From: Sphingomonadaceae bacterium OTU29LAMAA1
GTDB lineage: Bacteria > Pseudomonadota > Alphaproteobacteria > Sphingomonadales > Sphingomonadaceae
Direction: 5' to 3'
DNA length: 64,000 nt
Assembly (NCBI GenBank): GCA_024072375.1
Contig: CP099617.1
Location: 2,797,001-2,861,000, forward strand
Shown here: positions 8,395-17,544 of the stretch, in pieces
How the letters are laid out: each line of letters begins with the position of its first letter
Position numbering within the stretch: the stretch's first letter is position 1
Program-made: the position numbers and the translations under genes
Notes under the pieces: model-generated
Database searches by the model: none
Told to the model about the DNA's origin: nothing
The model's input: the letters and a program-made list of their open reading frames with translations, nothing else

Positions 8395-9087
8395 ATGGAT
8401 AACCGCACCAACACGATCGCCGGGTGGACGCTGGCAGCCTGCGGGCTCGCGCTCGGTCTGTCGATCGTCGGCGGCATGGCCTTCCACAGCGAGCGGCCGG
8501 AAAAGATGGGCTATGCGATCGAGGGCGTCGAGGCCGAGGGCGGCGAAGGCGGCGCGGCCGAGGTGCCGATCGCCACGCTGCTGCCGGCCGCCGACCCCGG
8601 CAAGGGCGCCGAAGTGTTCAAGAAGTGCGCTGCCTGCCACACCGTGACGCAGGGTGGTGCGAACGGCATCGGCCCGAACCTGTACGCGACGATGGGCGAG
8701 GGCATCGGCCAGGGCAAGGGCGGCTTCGCCTTCTCCGACGCGCTGAAGGGCGTGGGCGGCAACTGGGACTTCGACAAGATGAACGCGTGGCTGACGAGCC
8801 CGCGCAAATTCGCACCCGGCACCAAGATGACCTTCGCCGGTCTCGGCAATGCGCAGGATCGTGCCAACGTCATCGTCTATCTGAACGCGCAGGGATCGAA
8901 CCTGCCGCTGCCGGCCGCTCCTGCCGCGGGTGCCGCTGCTCCTGCCGATGCGAAGGCGCCGGAGGGCAAGGATTCGGTAACCAACACCGATGCCGCGAAC
9001 AACCTCGGCAATACCGGCACGCCGGCATCGGGCGCGCCATCCGTCGATCCGAACGCCGCGATCGAAGGGGCGAAGGCGGGCAAGTAA
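8395..9087 (+). CDS. Membrane-anchored class I c-type cytochrome (CycM-like)
   Basis: This 230-residue protein has an uncleaved-looking hydrophobic anchor (about residues 9-30). The haem-binding CAACH is at residues 78-82 and the distal Met ligand lies in PGTKMTFAG, the pattern of the soluble domain of CycM/cytochrome c552. Such proteins carry electrons from the bc1 complex to terminal oxidases on the periplasmic face. The last ~55 residues are a low-complexity Ala/Pro/Asn/Gly tail not needed for haem binding. An in-frame ATG 117 bp upstream lies inside the divergent pheA promoter region, so 8395 was chosen. Confidence 0.92.
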   Translation: MDNRTNTIAGWTLAACGLALGLSIVGGMAFHSERPEKMGYAIEGVEAEGGEGGAAEVPIATLLPAADPGKGAEVFKKCAACHTVTQGGANGIGPNLYATMGEGIGQGKGGFAFSDALKGVGGNWDFDKMNAWLTSPRKFAPGTKMTFAGLGNAQDRANVIVYLNAQGSNLPLPAAPAAGAAAPADAKAPEGKDSVTNTDAANNLGNTGTPASGAPSVDPNAAIEGAKAGK

Positions 9088-9093
9088 CGCCCA

Positions 9094-9128
9094 GGGCTAT
9101 CGATCGGGCGAGTGCTGGTCGATAGCCC
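9094..9128 (+). terminator. Hairpin after the cytochrome c gene
   Basis: GGGCTATCGA at 9094-9103 is repeated inverted at 9119-9128 (TCGATAGCCC), giving a perfect 10-bp stem with a 15-nt loop seven bases after the cytochrome stop codon. There is no U tract. It may terminate transcription or stabilise the 3' end, and it also lies at the 3' end of the convergent LOG gene. Confidence 0.45.
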
Positions 9129-9185
9129 CGGATCCGCTGTCACCCGGAACGTATTCCGGAGACGATGGGCCGCGACGGCAAAGGC

Positions 9186-10061
9186 TCAGCCGTCCTTCTT
9201 CGCCTGTTCCTCGTAGAAGTTGCGCACCACGTCCCACGCCTCCTCGGCGCTTTCGACATAGGTGAAGATCCCCAGATCGCGCGCGCTCACCACGCCTTCG
9301 TCGACGAGGGCCTGGAAATTCACCACCTTTTCCCAGAATTCGCGTCCGAACAGCAGCACCGGGATCGGCTTGATCTTGCCGGTCTGGATCAGCGTCAGCA
9401 GCTCGAACAGCTCGTCGAACGTCCCGAACCCGCCGGGGAACGCCGCCAGCGCCCGCGCGCGCAGCAGGAAGTGCATCTTGCGCAGCGCGAAATAGTGGAA
9501 CTGGAAACTCAGCGACGGTGTCACATAGGGGTTGGGCGCCTGCTCATGCGGCAGCACGATGTTGAGGCCGATCGATTCCGCCCCCACGTCGGTCGCGCCG
9601 CGGTTGGCGGCTTCCATGATCGATGGGCCGCCGCCCGAGCAGACGACGAACTGGCGCATCCCGGCCTGATCGCGCGGCACGCGGCTGGCGATCTGCGCCA
9701 GCTCGCGCGCGACATCGTAATAGCGGCTCTTGGCGACCAGTCGCTCGGCGATCGCGCGCGAGACGTCGTCGGTGGCGAGTTCGAGCATCGCCTGCGCCTT
9801 GGCAGGCTCGGGGATGCGCGCCGACCCGTACATGACGAAGGTGGAGGCGATCTGCGCCTCCTCGAGCAGCAGTTCGGGCTTCAGCAGTTCGAGCTGGAAC
9901 CGGATCGGCCGCAGGTCTTCGCGCAGCAGGAAATCCATGTCCTGGAAGGCGAGCTTGTAGGCGGGATGCTCGGTCTGCGGCGTCGAGATCGCCTGTTCGG
10001 CGCTGGCGGCATCCTGTCGGGCGCGGGGAAAGACCCGCTCGGGTACGCGTGTATCAGTCAT
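9186..10061 (-). CDS. LOG-family (TIGR00730-type) Rossmann-fold protein
   Basis: This 291-residue protein has the family signature PGGFGTFDE and the upstream CSGGGPSIMEAANRGA segment that binds the nucleotide. LOG proteins hydrolyse cytokinin or purine riboside 5'-monophosphates to free base and ribose-phosphate. Many bacterial members are annotated only as 'Rossman fold' and act in nucleotide metabolism. The N-terminal ~75 residues are an extension compared with the shortest LOG proteins, as in the larger alphaproteobacterial subtype. It is convergent with the cytochrome gene and stands alone. Confidence 0.85.
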   Translation of the reverse strand: MTDTRVPERVFPRARQDAASAEQAISTPQTEHPAYKLAFQDMDFLLREDLRPIRFQLELLKPELLLEEAQIASTFVMYGSARIPEPAKAQAMLELATDDVSRAIAERLVAKSRYYDVARELAQIASRVPRDQAGMRQFVVCSGGGPSIMEAANRGATDVGAESIGLNIVLPHEQAPNPYVTPSLSFQFHYFALRKMHFLLRARALAAFPGGFGTFDELFELLTLIQTGKIKPIPVLLFGREFWEKVVNFQALVDEGVVSARDLGIFTYVESAEEAWDVVRNFYEEQAKKDG

Positions 10062-10108
10062 CCGAGGGGGTTAGAGCAAAGCGCGTACCCGCTCAACGGA
10101 GGAAATCT

Positions 10109-10759
10109 TCACCGGCAGAAGCGCGCGCCGTCATCTTCCAAATGCAGGTGGTTGCGGTGCGCGGCATTGTACGCCGGCGACAGGACGGTGCCGAAACGGC
10201 GGCAGGCCGAATCGTGGATCGTGGTGAGGAATCGCTGCACCTGCGGATCGGGCGAGGTCCAGTCGTTGAGCACCGTCAAGCGCCGCCCGTCCTTCAGCGT
10301 CACGCCGCCGATATCGATCGCATTGGCGATGGCATGGCCGGAGCGGCGATCGGTGCGCTTCGACCCGATGACGTTGCGGCAAGCGTAGCTGCCCATGCTC
10401 TGCACGCTGACGAGTTCGCTGCCGAGGATCTGGTATGCCGCCGGGGCGACGGCATTGCGAATCCAGCCGGAAAATGCCCGCGCCTCGCCGCAGCGCACCG
10501 CACCGAGGCCGGTAACAGGCACGCCGATCTCGACGAGCTGGACCGTGCCCGAGAGGCCGCAGCCGTTGCCGTTGTCGGTTTCGGGCAGCACGCGATAGGC
10601 GACGTTCATCGCGCGCAGATCGGCGAGGCATTGCGCCGTCTCGCGGGCCGCAGGTCTGGCGATCGTGTCGCGCGTGGGGGCGGGGCGCTCGCGGCTGCCG
10701 CATGCGGCAAGGAAGGCCAGCGCCGACAGGACGCACGGAAAGCGAAGATACCGATACAC
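10109..10759 (-). CDS. Extensin-like family lipoprotein
   Basis: This 216-residue protein begins with GTG. Its signal peptide ends in a lipobox (LAFLAAC), so it should be lipid-anchored and periplasmic. The body matches the extensin-like C-terminal domain of alphaproteobacteria: NGCGL, a SGHAIANAIDIGG stretch, then HRNHLHLE at the end. The His/Asp/His arrangement recalls the M15 D-Ala-D-Ala peptidase fold, so a peptidoglycan-related role is a reasonable inference. A longer frame to 10903 would overlap the serC ribosome-binding site antisense and was not used. It is divergent from serC. Confidence 0.78.
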   Translation of the reverse strand: MYRYLRFPCVLSALAFLAACGSRERPAPTRDTIARPAARETAQCLADLRAMNVAYRVLPETDNGNGCGLSGTVQLVEIGVPVTGLGAVRCGEARAFSGWIRNAVAPAAYQILGSELVSVQSMGSYACRNVIGSKRTDRRSGHAIANAIDIGGVTLKDGRRLTVLNDWTSPDPQVQRFLTTIHDSACRRFGTVLSPAYNAAHRNHLHLEDDGARFCR

Positions 10760-10889
10760 GCGGCGATCATGCGTCAGACGCGCGGGCACAAACAAGTCCG
10801 GGACGGACGAACCTGCCTTGCCAGCGGCACGAACCGCCTCTAGGGCCGTCGACGGGCCACGCCGCCCCAACGCGGCGCGTGCTCTCTGT

Positions 10890-10896
10890 GAGGAGA
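10890..10896 (+). promoter_or_regulatory. Ribosome-binding site that sets a TTG start for serC
   Basis: GAGGAGA lies 6 nt before TTG at 10903. No ATG or GTG in the serC frame has comparable spacing, and the sequence upstream in the same frame is not SerC-like. This site decides the start codon. Confidence 0.7.
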
Positions 10897-10902
10897 GATA
10901 CA

Positions 10903-12054
10903 TTGACGGATACCGTTACCGCACCCGCGTTGGGTGCGACCAAGCCTGCCACCACACCGGCACGCCCCTTCTTCAGCTCCGGCCCCTGCGCCAAGCCTCC
11001 GGGCTGGGATGCGTCGAAGCTCGCCACCGCATCGCTCGGTCGCTCGCACCGGTCCAAGATCGGCAAGACCCGCCTTGCCTATTGCATAGACCTGATGCGC
11101 GAGCTGCTGGGCCTGCCCGACACGCATCGTATCGGCATCGTTCCCGGCTCCGACACCGGCGCGTTCGAAATGGCGATGTGGACGATGCTCGGCGCGCGCC
11201 CCGTCACGACGCTGGCGTGGGAAAGCTTCGGCGAGGGCTGGGTGACCGATGCGGTCAAGCAACTCAAGATCGATCCCACCGTCATTCGCGCCGATTACGG
11301 GCAGCTCCCCGATCTGACGCAGATCGACTGGGCGACCGACGTGCTGTTCACCTGGAACGGCACCACAAGCGGCGTGCGTGTGCCGAATGCGGACTTCATC
11401 CCCGCCGACCGCGAGGGGCTGAGTTTCGCCGACGCGACGTCGGGCGTGTTCGCCTATGACATCGACTGGGCAAAAATCGATGTCGCGACCTTTAGCTGGC
11501 AGAAGGTGCTGGGCGGCGAGGGCGGGCATGGCGTCCTGATCCTCGGCCCGCGCGCGGTCGAGCGGCTGGAGAGCTATACCCCCGCATGGCCGCTGCCCAA
11601 GGTGTTTCGCCTGGTGTCGAAGGGCAAGCTGACCGAGGGCGTGTTCAAGGGCGAGACGATCAACACGCCGTCGATGCTGGCGGTGGAGGATGCGATCGCG
11701 TCGCTGGAATGGGCGAAATCGCTCGGCGAGCGTGGTCTGATCGCACGGTCGGATGCGAATGCGGCGGCGCTGGACCGGATCGTCGAGGAGCGGGACTGGC
11801 TCGGGCATCTTGCCGCCGATCCGGTATCGCGGTCGAAGACCAGCGTCTGCCTGACCGTCGAGGGCGCCGACGAGGCGTTCATCAAGACGATGGCCGGGCT
11901 GCTGGAGAAGGAAGGTGCGGCGTATGACGTCGCGGGCTATCGCGATGCGCCCGCCGGCCTGCGCATCTGGTGCGGTGCGACCGTCGATACCGCCGATATC
12001 GAGGCGCTCGGGCCGTGGCTCGACTGGGCTTATGCGACCGCGAAAGCGGCCTGA
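10903..12054 (+). CDS. serC: Phosphoserine aminotransferase
   Basis: This 383-residue protein catalyses the PLP-dependent, glutamate-driven conversion of 3-phosphohydroxypyruvate to phosphoserine. It can also act in pyridoxine synthesis. FFSSGPCAKPPGW is the usual N-terminus of the alphaproteobacterial/mycobacterial subtype, SDTGAFEMAMW binds the cofactor, and TFSWQKVLGGEGGHG contains the Schiff-base lysine. The start is TTG with a strong Shine-Dalgarno site. It is followed after about 106 bp by serA, with two palindromes between them, so the two consecutive serine-pathway enzymes form a likely unit. Confidence 0.94.
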   Translation: MTDTVTAPALGATKPATTPARPFFSSGPCAKPPGWDASKLATASLGRSHRSKIGKTRLAYCIDLMRELLGLPDTHRIGIVPGSDTGAFEMAMWTMLGARPVTTLAWESFGEGWVTDAVKQLKIDPTVIRADYGQLPDLTQIDWATDVLFTWNGTTSGVRVPNADFIPADREGLSFADATSGVFAYDIDWAKIDVATFSWQKVLGGEGGHGVLILGPRAVERLESYTPAWPLPKVFRLVSKGKLTEGVFKGETINTPSMLAVEDAIASLEWAKSLGERGLIARSDANAAALDRIVEERDWLGHLAADPVSRSKTSVCLTVEGADEAFIKTMAGLLEKEGAAYDVAGYRDAPAGLRIWCGATVDTADIEALGPWLDWAYATAKAA

Positions 12055-12063
12055 TTTGCCGTG

Positions 12064-12135
12064 CTCCTGCGCACGCAGGAGCCCAGAGCCACATGCGACA
12101 TCCCCTGTAATCCTGGGCTCCTGCGTTCGCAGGAG
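12064..12135. repeat. Pair of REP-like palindromes between serC and serA
   Basis: CTCCTGCGCACGCAGGAG (12064-12081) and CTCCTGCGTTCGCAGGAG (12118-12135) are near-identical 8-bp-arm palindromes. The bases next to them (GCCCAG and CTGGGC) extend the symmetry, so the whole segment is itself an inverted pair. This is the layout of repetitive extragenic palindromes. They could also form attenuating structures in the serC-serA transcript. Confidence 0.75.
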
Positions 12136-12160
12136 AACAGTCGTTCTTTAGGAAATCCCC

Positions 12161-13738
12161 ATGCCAAAAGTCCTCATCAGCGACAAAATGGACCCCAAGG
12201 CCGCGCAGATCTTTCGCGAGCGCGGTGTCGAGGTCGACGAGATCACCGGCAAGACGCCGGAAGAGTTGATCGCGATCATCGGTGACTATGACGGCCTCGC
12301 GATCCGCAGCTCGACCAAGGTGACGAAGGCGATTCTCGAACACGCCACCAACCTCAAGGTCGTCGGTCGTGCCGGCATCGGCGTCGATAACGTCGATATC
12401 CCCGCCGCATCGGCGAAGGGCGTCGTCGTCATGAACACGCCCTTCGGCAACAGCATCACGACCGCCGAGCACGCCATCGCCTTGATGTTCGCTCTCGCCC
12501 GGCAATTGCCCGAGGCAGACGCCTCGACGCAGGCCGGCAAGTGGGAGAAGAACCGCTTCATGGGGGTCGAGTTGACCGCCAAGACGCTGGGGTTGATCGG
12601 GGCCGGCAATATCGGCTCAATCGTCGCCGACCGTGCGCGCGGGCTCAAGATGAAGGTTGTCGCGTTCGACCCGTTCCTGACACCGGAGCGCGCGGTGGAG
12701 ATGGGCGTCGAGAAGGTGACGCTGGACGAACTGCTCGCCCGCGCCGACTTCATCACGCTGCACACGCCGCTGACCGACCAGACGCGTAACATCCTGTCGG
12801 CCGAGGCGCTGGCCAAGACCAGGAAGGGCGTGCGGATCATTAATTGCGCGCGCGGCGGCCTGATCGACGAAGCGGCGCTGAAGGCAGGGCTCGACAGCGG
12901 TCATATCGGCGGCGCGGCACTGGACGTGTTCGTCGAGGAGCCGGCCAAGGCGTCGCCGCTGTTCGGCACGCCCAATTTCGTCAGCACGCCGCATCTGGGC
13001 GCATCGACGACCGAGGCGCAGGTCAACGTCGCGATCCAGGTCGCCGAGCAGATGGCCGATTTCCTCGTCTCGGGCGGCGTCACCAACGCGCTCAACATGC
13101 CGAGCCTGTCGGCGGAGGAAGCGCCGAAGCTGAAGCCGTATATGGCGCTGGCGGAGAAGCTGGGGTCGTTGGTCGGCCAGCTTACCACGGGTGCGATCAC
13201 GCGGATCTCCGTGCATACCGAGGGTGCGGCGGCGGAGCTGAATGCCAAGCCGATCACCAGCGCGGTGCTGGCGGGCTTCCTCGGTACGCAGACCGCGACG
13301 GTCAACATGGTCAACGCGCCGCTGCTGGCGCGCGACCGCGGTGTCGAGGTGCGCGAGGTCCGCACCGAGCGCGAGGGCGATTACCACACGCTGCTGCGCG
13401 TATCGGTGAAGACCGCGGATGGTGAACGCTCGGTCGCGGGTACGCTGTTCGGCGATCAGGCGCCGCGCCTGGTCGAGCTGTTCGGCATCAAGGTGGAGGC
13501 CGATCTGGTCGGGCCGATGCTCTACGTCGTCAACGAGGACGCGCCGGGCTTCATCGGTCGCCTCGGAACGGCGCTGGGGGAGGCCGGGGTCAACATCGGT
13601 ACCTTCCATCTCGGTCGCCGTCAGGCGGGCGGCGAGGCGGTGCTGTTGCTGTCGGTCGATGAGCCGGTCGACGCCGCGCTGCTGGCCAAGGTGAAGGCTC
13701 TCGGCGGCGTGAAGACCGCGATGGGTCTGACCTTCTGA
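12161..13738 (+). CDS. serA: D-3-phosphoglycerate dehydrogenase
   Basis: This 525-residue protein catalyses the first step of serine synthesis, NAD-dependent oxidation of 3-phosphoglycerate. GRAGIGVDNVDI and the Rossmann glycine motif LGLIGAGNIGSIVADRA are present. INCARGGLIDE and the catalytic His in STPHLGAST follow. After the catalytic core come an ASB/intervening domain and a C-terminal ACT domain (NEDAPGFIGRLGTALGEAG), as in the long type 1 enzymes. The length is normal for that type. It lies downstream of serC and ends before a strong hairpin. Confidence 0.97.
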   Translation: MPKVLISDKMDPKAAQIFRERGVEVDEITGKTPEELIAIIGDYDGLAIRSSTKVTKAILEHATNLKVVGRAGIGVDNVDIPAASAKGVVVMNTPFGNSITTAEHAIALMFALARQLPEADASTQAGKWEKNRFMGVELTAKTLGLIGAGNIGSIVADRARGLKMKVVAFDPFLTPERAVEMGVEKVTLDELLARADFITLHTPLTDQTRNILSAEALAKTRKGVRIINCARGGLIDEAALKAGLDSGHIGGAALDVFVEEPAKASPLFGTPNFVSTPHLGASTTEAQVNVAIQVAEQMADFLVSGGVTNALNMPSLSAEEAPKLKPYMALAEKLGSLVGQLTTGAITRISVHTEGAAAELNAKPITSAVLAGFLGTQTATVNMVNAPLLARDRGVEVREVRTEREGDYHTLLRVSVKTADGERSVAGTLFGDQAPRLVELFGIKVEADLVGPMLYVVNEDAPGFIGRLGTALGEAGVNIGTFHLGRRQAGGEAVLLLSVDEPVDAALLAKVKALGGVKTAMGLTF

Positions 13739-13749
13739 TCCGACCCGCA

Positions 13750-13785
13750 GGGTGCCACGGAACAAGCGATCGTTCCGTGGCACCC
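13750..13785 (+). terminator. Hairpin terminator candidate after serA
   Basis: A perfect 14-bp inverted repeat, GGGTGCCACGGAAC (13750-13763) and its complement (13772-13785), with an 8-nt loop lies 11 bp after the serA stop. There is only a weak pyrimidine run (TCTCT) behind it, so termination efficiency is uncertain. Confidence 0.65.
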
Positions 13786-13859
13786 TCTCTGGTGCTTTGC
13801 CGCATAGATGGTATGCAGCACCCGCCGGTCGGTTCGCGCCGGTGTGGAGATCATCGTAA

Positions 13860-14915
13860 GTGGCGCTGTCGGTGATCGCGATCCTGCTGTCCCTGTCGGA
13901 TCAGCCGGTTACGCCCGCGCCTTCTCTCGTCGCTCCGGTTGAGCAGACGGCGAGCACCGGATCGGGAGCGATCGCGGATCGTGCGTCGGGTACGGTCCCG
14001 CAGATGGCGGATGCCACACCGGTCGTGTCCGTCCTGCCGCTCGTATCGGTCCCTTTCGACACGTTTCCGGTCTTCGTGGCGGCGGACGGCACATCGGCAC
14101 CCAGCGATATTATCGTCACCGCACGCGCCGAATGGGAGGCCCCCGATCCGCTCGCCGGGATCAATGCGACCGCGTTTGAGGCGACGCAGACGGTGGATCG
14201 TGCGCTGATCGGCCCCCTGTCGATGGCGTATAAAAAGAAGGTGCCTGGGCCGATCCGCGACGGCATCCACAACTTCCTCTACAATCTGCGCGAACCCGTC
14301 GTCTTCGTGAACTACGTGCTCCAGCACAAGATCGGCAAGGCGGTGGAGACGGTCGGGCGATTCGTGGTCAACACGACGATCGGCGCGATCGGCCTGTTCG
14401 ACATCGCCAGGCGCAAACCGTTCAGGCTGCCGCGCCGGAGCAACGGGTTCGCCAATACACTGGGGTTCTACGGCGTGCCCAACGGCGCGTTCCTGTACCT
14501 GCCGCTGGTCGGGCCGACGACGGTACGCGACCTGTTCGGCGGCGCGGTCGATCGCCTGATCCTGCCGATCACGCTGGGGCAGGGGGTGACCGATCCCAAA
14601 TTCGCGATTCCCGCCGGCGTGCTCGGCGCGCTCGATCACCGGGCCGAATTCGACGAGACCTACAAAGCGATCGATACCGCGCCCGGGGACCGTTACGGCA
14701 ATGCCCGCGACTTCTACCTGCAGCGGCGGCAGGCGGAGATCGACCGTCTTCATGGTCGCGGCAAGGCCGGAGCGGGTGGCATGACCAAGGCGCCGAGCGG
14801 GACGATCCGGCTGCGCGGGCGGGGATCGGACCCGACCGTCGAGCTTCCCGTCACCCCGTCCGCGATCCCTGCGGCTACGCCGTCCGCAACGACGACAACG
14901 CCGCCCGCCAGATAG
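13860..14915 (+). CDS. mlaA: MlaA/VacJ family outer-membrane lipid-asymmetry protein
   Basis: This 351-residue protein has the MlaA core from about residue 95 to 300: DPLAGINATAFEATQTVDRAL, then PIRDGIHNFLYNLREPVVF and TTIGAIGLFDIA. LGFYGVPNGAFLYLPLVGP and VRDLFGG follow. In E. coli MlaA forms a doughnut in the outer membrane that extracts mislocalised phospholipids for the Mla importer. The N-terminus is hydrophobic with a long Pro/Thr/Ser-rich linker, and no clean lipobox Cys is visible. The C-terminal ~60 residues are low complexity. It begins with GTG. The ABC importer genes are 28 kb away at 41960-45513. Confidence 0.85.
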   Translation: MALSVIAILLSLSDQPVTPAPSLVAPVEQTASTGSGAIADRASGTVPQMADATPVVSVLPLVSVPFDTFPVFVAADGTSAPSDIIVTARAEWEAPDPLAGINATAFEATQTVDRALIGPLSMAYKKKVPGPIRDGIHNFLYNLREPVVFVNYVLQHKIGKAVETVGRFVVNTTIGAIGLFDIARRKPFRLPRRSNGFANTLGFYGVPNGAFLYLPLVGPTTVRDLFGGAVDRLILPITLGQGVTDPKFAIPAGVLGALDHRAEFDETYKAIDTAPGDRYGNARDFYLQRRQAEIDRLHGRGKAGAGGMTKAPSGTIRLRGRGSDPTVELPVTPSAIPAATPSATTTTPPAR

Positions 14916-14970
14916 GGCTGCTGCATCGCAGCTATGGCGCTCCCCCGCCGCTGTCGCTATCCGCGCGGAC

Positions 14971-16083
14971 ATGACCAAGTTCGGCCTGCTGCCCGAGGGC
15001 TTCCACGATCGCCTGCCCCCCTTCGCCGACGCCGCCGCCGCGGTCGAAGCGCGCGTGCTGGAGGCGGCGCGGCGCCACGGTTACGAACGGGTCGATCCGC
15101 CGCTCGCCGAATTCGCCGAGGGACTGGCTGCGCGGTTGAAGGCGGGTGGCCTGCGCAACGCGGTGCGCTTCGTCGATCCGGTCAGCCAGACGACGATGGC
15201 GATCCGCCCTGATCTGACCGCGCAGGTCGCGCGCATCGCCGCGACGCGTATGGGGCATCATCCGCGGCCCGTTCGACTGTCCTATGCGGGATCGGTGCTG
15301 GCCTTGCGCGCCTCCGCGCTCGCGCCCGGCCGTGAGCGGCGACAGGTCGGTGCGGAGCTGATCGGCCTCGATTCGATTCCCGCTGCGCGTGAGGTCGTCG
15401 GTGTGGCGGTCGAGGGGCTGATCGCGGCCGGTGTCGCCGGCGTGTCGATCGACTTCACGCTGCCCGATCTGGTCGACACGCTCGCCGCTGGACCGCTGCC
15501 GGTCGCCGCCGACCGGATCGGGCGATTGCGCGAGCGGCTGGACGCCAAGGATGCCGGCGGCGTCGCCGAGATCGCGCCCGCCTATCTGCCGCTGATCGCC
15601 GCGGCGGGACCGTTCGCCAGTGCGATGGCGCAGTTACGCGCGTTCGATAACCAAGGCGTGCTCGCATCGCGACTCGACGGCCTCGCCGACATCGCAGCGG
15701 CGATTCCCGCCGGTATCACGCTGACGCTGGATCCCACCGAACGCCATGGCTTCGAATATCAGACCTGGCTCGGCTTCTCGTTGTTCGCTGCCGGCGTCGC
15801 GCGCGAGGTCGGGCGTGGCGGGACCTATCTGATCGTCCACGGCGATGGCGCCGAAGAGGTCGCGACGGGTTTCTCGCTCTACGCCGACGCGATCGTCGCA
15901 ACGACGGGACCGGTCGATCGCCGCCGCCTGTTCCTGCCGCTCGGTACCCCCGCCGACGCGGGTGCGGCGATGCGCGCGGCAGGCTGGGTCGTTGTCGCGG
16001 CGCTTGAACCCGGCGATACGCCGGAGGCGCAACTGGCGACGCATCTGTTCGTCGATGGCCGAGCCAGTCCGCTGGACGGTTGA
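14971..16083 (+). CDS. hisZ: ATP phosphoribosyltransferase regulatory subunit
   Basis: This 370-residue HisRS paralogue lacks the C-terminal anticodon-binding domain. LPEGFHDRLPP, the motif 2-like FVDPVSQTTMAIRPDLTAQVARIA and a GRERRQVGAELIG stretch match HisZ. With short-form HisG it forms the first enzyme of histidine synthesis and gives histidine feedback. hisG is not in this window, so the partner is encoded elsewhere, unlike many alphaproteobacteria. It is followed by purA after about 110 bp, perhaps in the same transcript, joining two ATP-linked biosynthetic genes. Confidence 0.88.
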   Translation: MTKFGLLPEGFHDRLPPFADAAAAVEARVLEAARRHGYERVDPPLAEFAEGLAARLKAGGLRNAVRFVDPVSQTTMAIRPDLTAQVARIAATRMGHHPRPVRLSYAGSVLALRASALAPGRERRQVGAELIGLDSIPAAREVVGVAVEGLIAAGVAGVSIDFTLPDLVDTLAAGPLPVAADRIGRLRERLDAKDAGGVAEIAPAYLPLIAAAGPFASAMAQLRAFDNQGVLASRLDGLADIAAAIPAGITLTLDPTERHGFEYQTWLGFSLFAAGVAREVGRGGTYLIVHGDGAEEVATGFSLYADAIVATTGPVDRRRLFLPLGTPADAGAAMRAAGWVVVAALEPGDTPEAQLATHLFVDGRASPLDG

Positions 16084-16192
16084 CCCGCCGGGCGGAGACC
16101 GGTAGGCGCGCCCTCGCAATCAGGACCTGTTCGTGCGCCGAGTCCTGTCGAAGGGCGCACGGATCAACGCCGGCAGGCGGAGACCTGTATCC

Positions 16193-17482
16193 ATGGCCAA
16201 CGTAGCAGTCATCGGCGCGCAATGGGGCGACGAAGGCAAGGGCAAGATCGTCGACTGGCTCGCCGAGCGGGCCGACATGGTCGTGCGCTTTCAGGGCGGA
16301 CATAACGCCGGCCATACGCTCGTCGTCGGCGAGAACGTCTACAAGTTATCGCTGCTGCCGTCGGGCATCGTCCGCGGCACGCCCAGCGTCATCGGCAACG
16401 GTGTCGTGCTCGATCCGTGGGCGCTAAAGGCCGAAATCGAGCGGCTGGCGGCGCAGGGTGTCGTCGCGACGCCGGATACGCTGCGCATCGCCGACAATTG
16501 CGCGCTGATCCTGCCGCTCCACCGCGACCTCGATGCGCTGCGCGAGGATGCGAGCGGCGCGGGCAAGATCGGCACCACCCGACGCGGCATCGGCCCGGCA
16601 TATGAGGACAAGGTCGGGCGGCGCGCGATTCGCGTATGCGATCTCGCGCACCTCGACGACCTCGGTCCGCAGCTCGATCGCCTGCTGGCGCATCACGACG
16701 CGCTGCGTGCCGGCTTCGGCTCGCCAGCGATCGATCGCGAGGGACTGATCGCCGAACTGCGCGAGATCGCGGGTTATGTGCTGGCATTTGCCAAGCCGGT
16801 GTGGCGCGACCTCAACGAGGCGCGCGCGGCGGGCAAGCGCATCCTGTTCGAGGGCGCGCAGGGCGTGTTGCTCGACGTCGATCACGGCACCTATCCGTTC
16901 GTCACCTCGTCCAACACGATCGCGGGTACGGCGGCCGGCGGGTCCGGCCTTGGGCCGGCGGCGGTCGGCTTCGTTCTGGGCATCGCCAAGGCCTATACGA
17001 CACGCGTCGGCTCGGGACCGTTCCCCACCGAGCTTGAGGACGAGACCGGCGAGCGGCTGGGCGTGCGCGGTCACGAATTCGGCACGGTCACCGGGCGCAA
17101 GCGCCGCTGCGGCTGGATCGACACGGTGCTGCTGCGCCAGTCGGCGGCGGTCGGCGGCATCACCGGCATCGCGCTGACCAAGATCGACGTGCTCGACGGG
17201 TTCGAGACGGTGAAGATCTGCACCGGCTATCGCCTGGATGGGCAGGAGCTGGATTATTTCCCCTCACACGCCGCCGATCAGGCTGCGGTCGAGCCGATCT
17301 ACGAAGAAATGGAGGGTTGGCAGGAATCGACGGCCGGCGCCCGCAGCTGGGCCGCCCTGCCGGCACAGGCGATCAAGTATATCCGCCGCGTCGAGGAACT
17401 GATCCGCTGCCCGGTCGCGCTGGTATCGACCAGTCCGGAGCGTGAGGACACGATCCTGGTCCGCGATCCCTTCGCGGACTGA
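16193..17482 (+). CDS. purA: Adenylosuccinate synthetase
   Basis: This 429-residue protein joins IMP and aspartate using GTP in AMP synthesis. The N-terminal P-loop [11 protein letters not shown] with the catalytic Asp, the GGHNAGHT segment with the catalytic His, and [15 protein letters not shown] are all intact. The length is standard. The start at ATG 16193 directly precedes the conserved N-terminus; the 60 bp of open frame before it are not conserved-looking. It ends just before a bidirectional terminator. Confidence 0.97.
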   Translation: MANVAVIGAQWGDEGKGKIVDWLAERADMVVRFQGGHNAGHTLVVGENVYKLSLLPSGIVRGTPSVIGNGVVLDPWALKAEIERLAAQGVVATPDTLRIADNCALILPLHRDLDALREDASGAGKIGTTRRGIGPAYEDKVGRRAIRVCDLAHLDDLGPQLDRLLAHHDALRAGFGSPAIDREGLIAELREIAGYVLAFAKPVWRDLNEARAAGKRILFEGAQGVLLDVDHGTYPFVTSSNTIAGTAAGGSGLGPAAVGFVLGIAKAYTTRVGSGPFPTELEDETGERLGVRGHEFGTVTGRKRRCGWIDTVLLRQSAAVGGITGIALTKIDVLDGFETVKICTGYRLDGQELDYFPSHAADQAAVEPIYEEMEGWQESTAGARSWAALPAQAIKYIRRVEELIRCPVALVSTSPEREDTILVRDPFAD

Positions 17483-17493
17483 TCCGGACGCGA

Positions 17494-17525
17494 AAAAGCC
17501 GGGCGGCTGACGCCACCCGGCTTTT
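17494..17525. terminator. Bidirectional intrinsic terminator
   Basis: AAAAGCCGGG-C-GGC pairs with GCC-A-CCCGGCTTTT around a TGAC loop (one mismatch in a 14-bp stem). A runs precede and T runs follow, so it can end purA on the plus strand and the convergent gene at 17545 on the minus strand. Confidence 0.85.
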
Positions 17526-17544
17526 CGTCCATCGGAATGGATGC

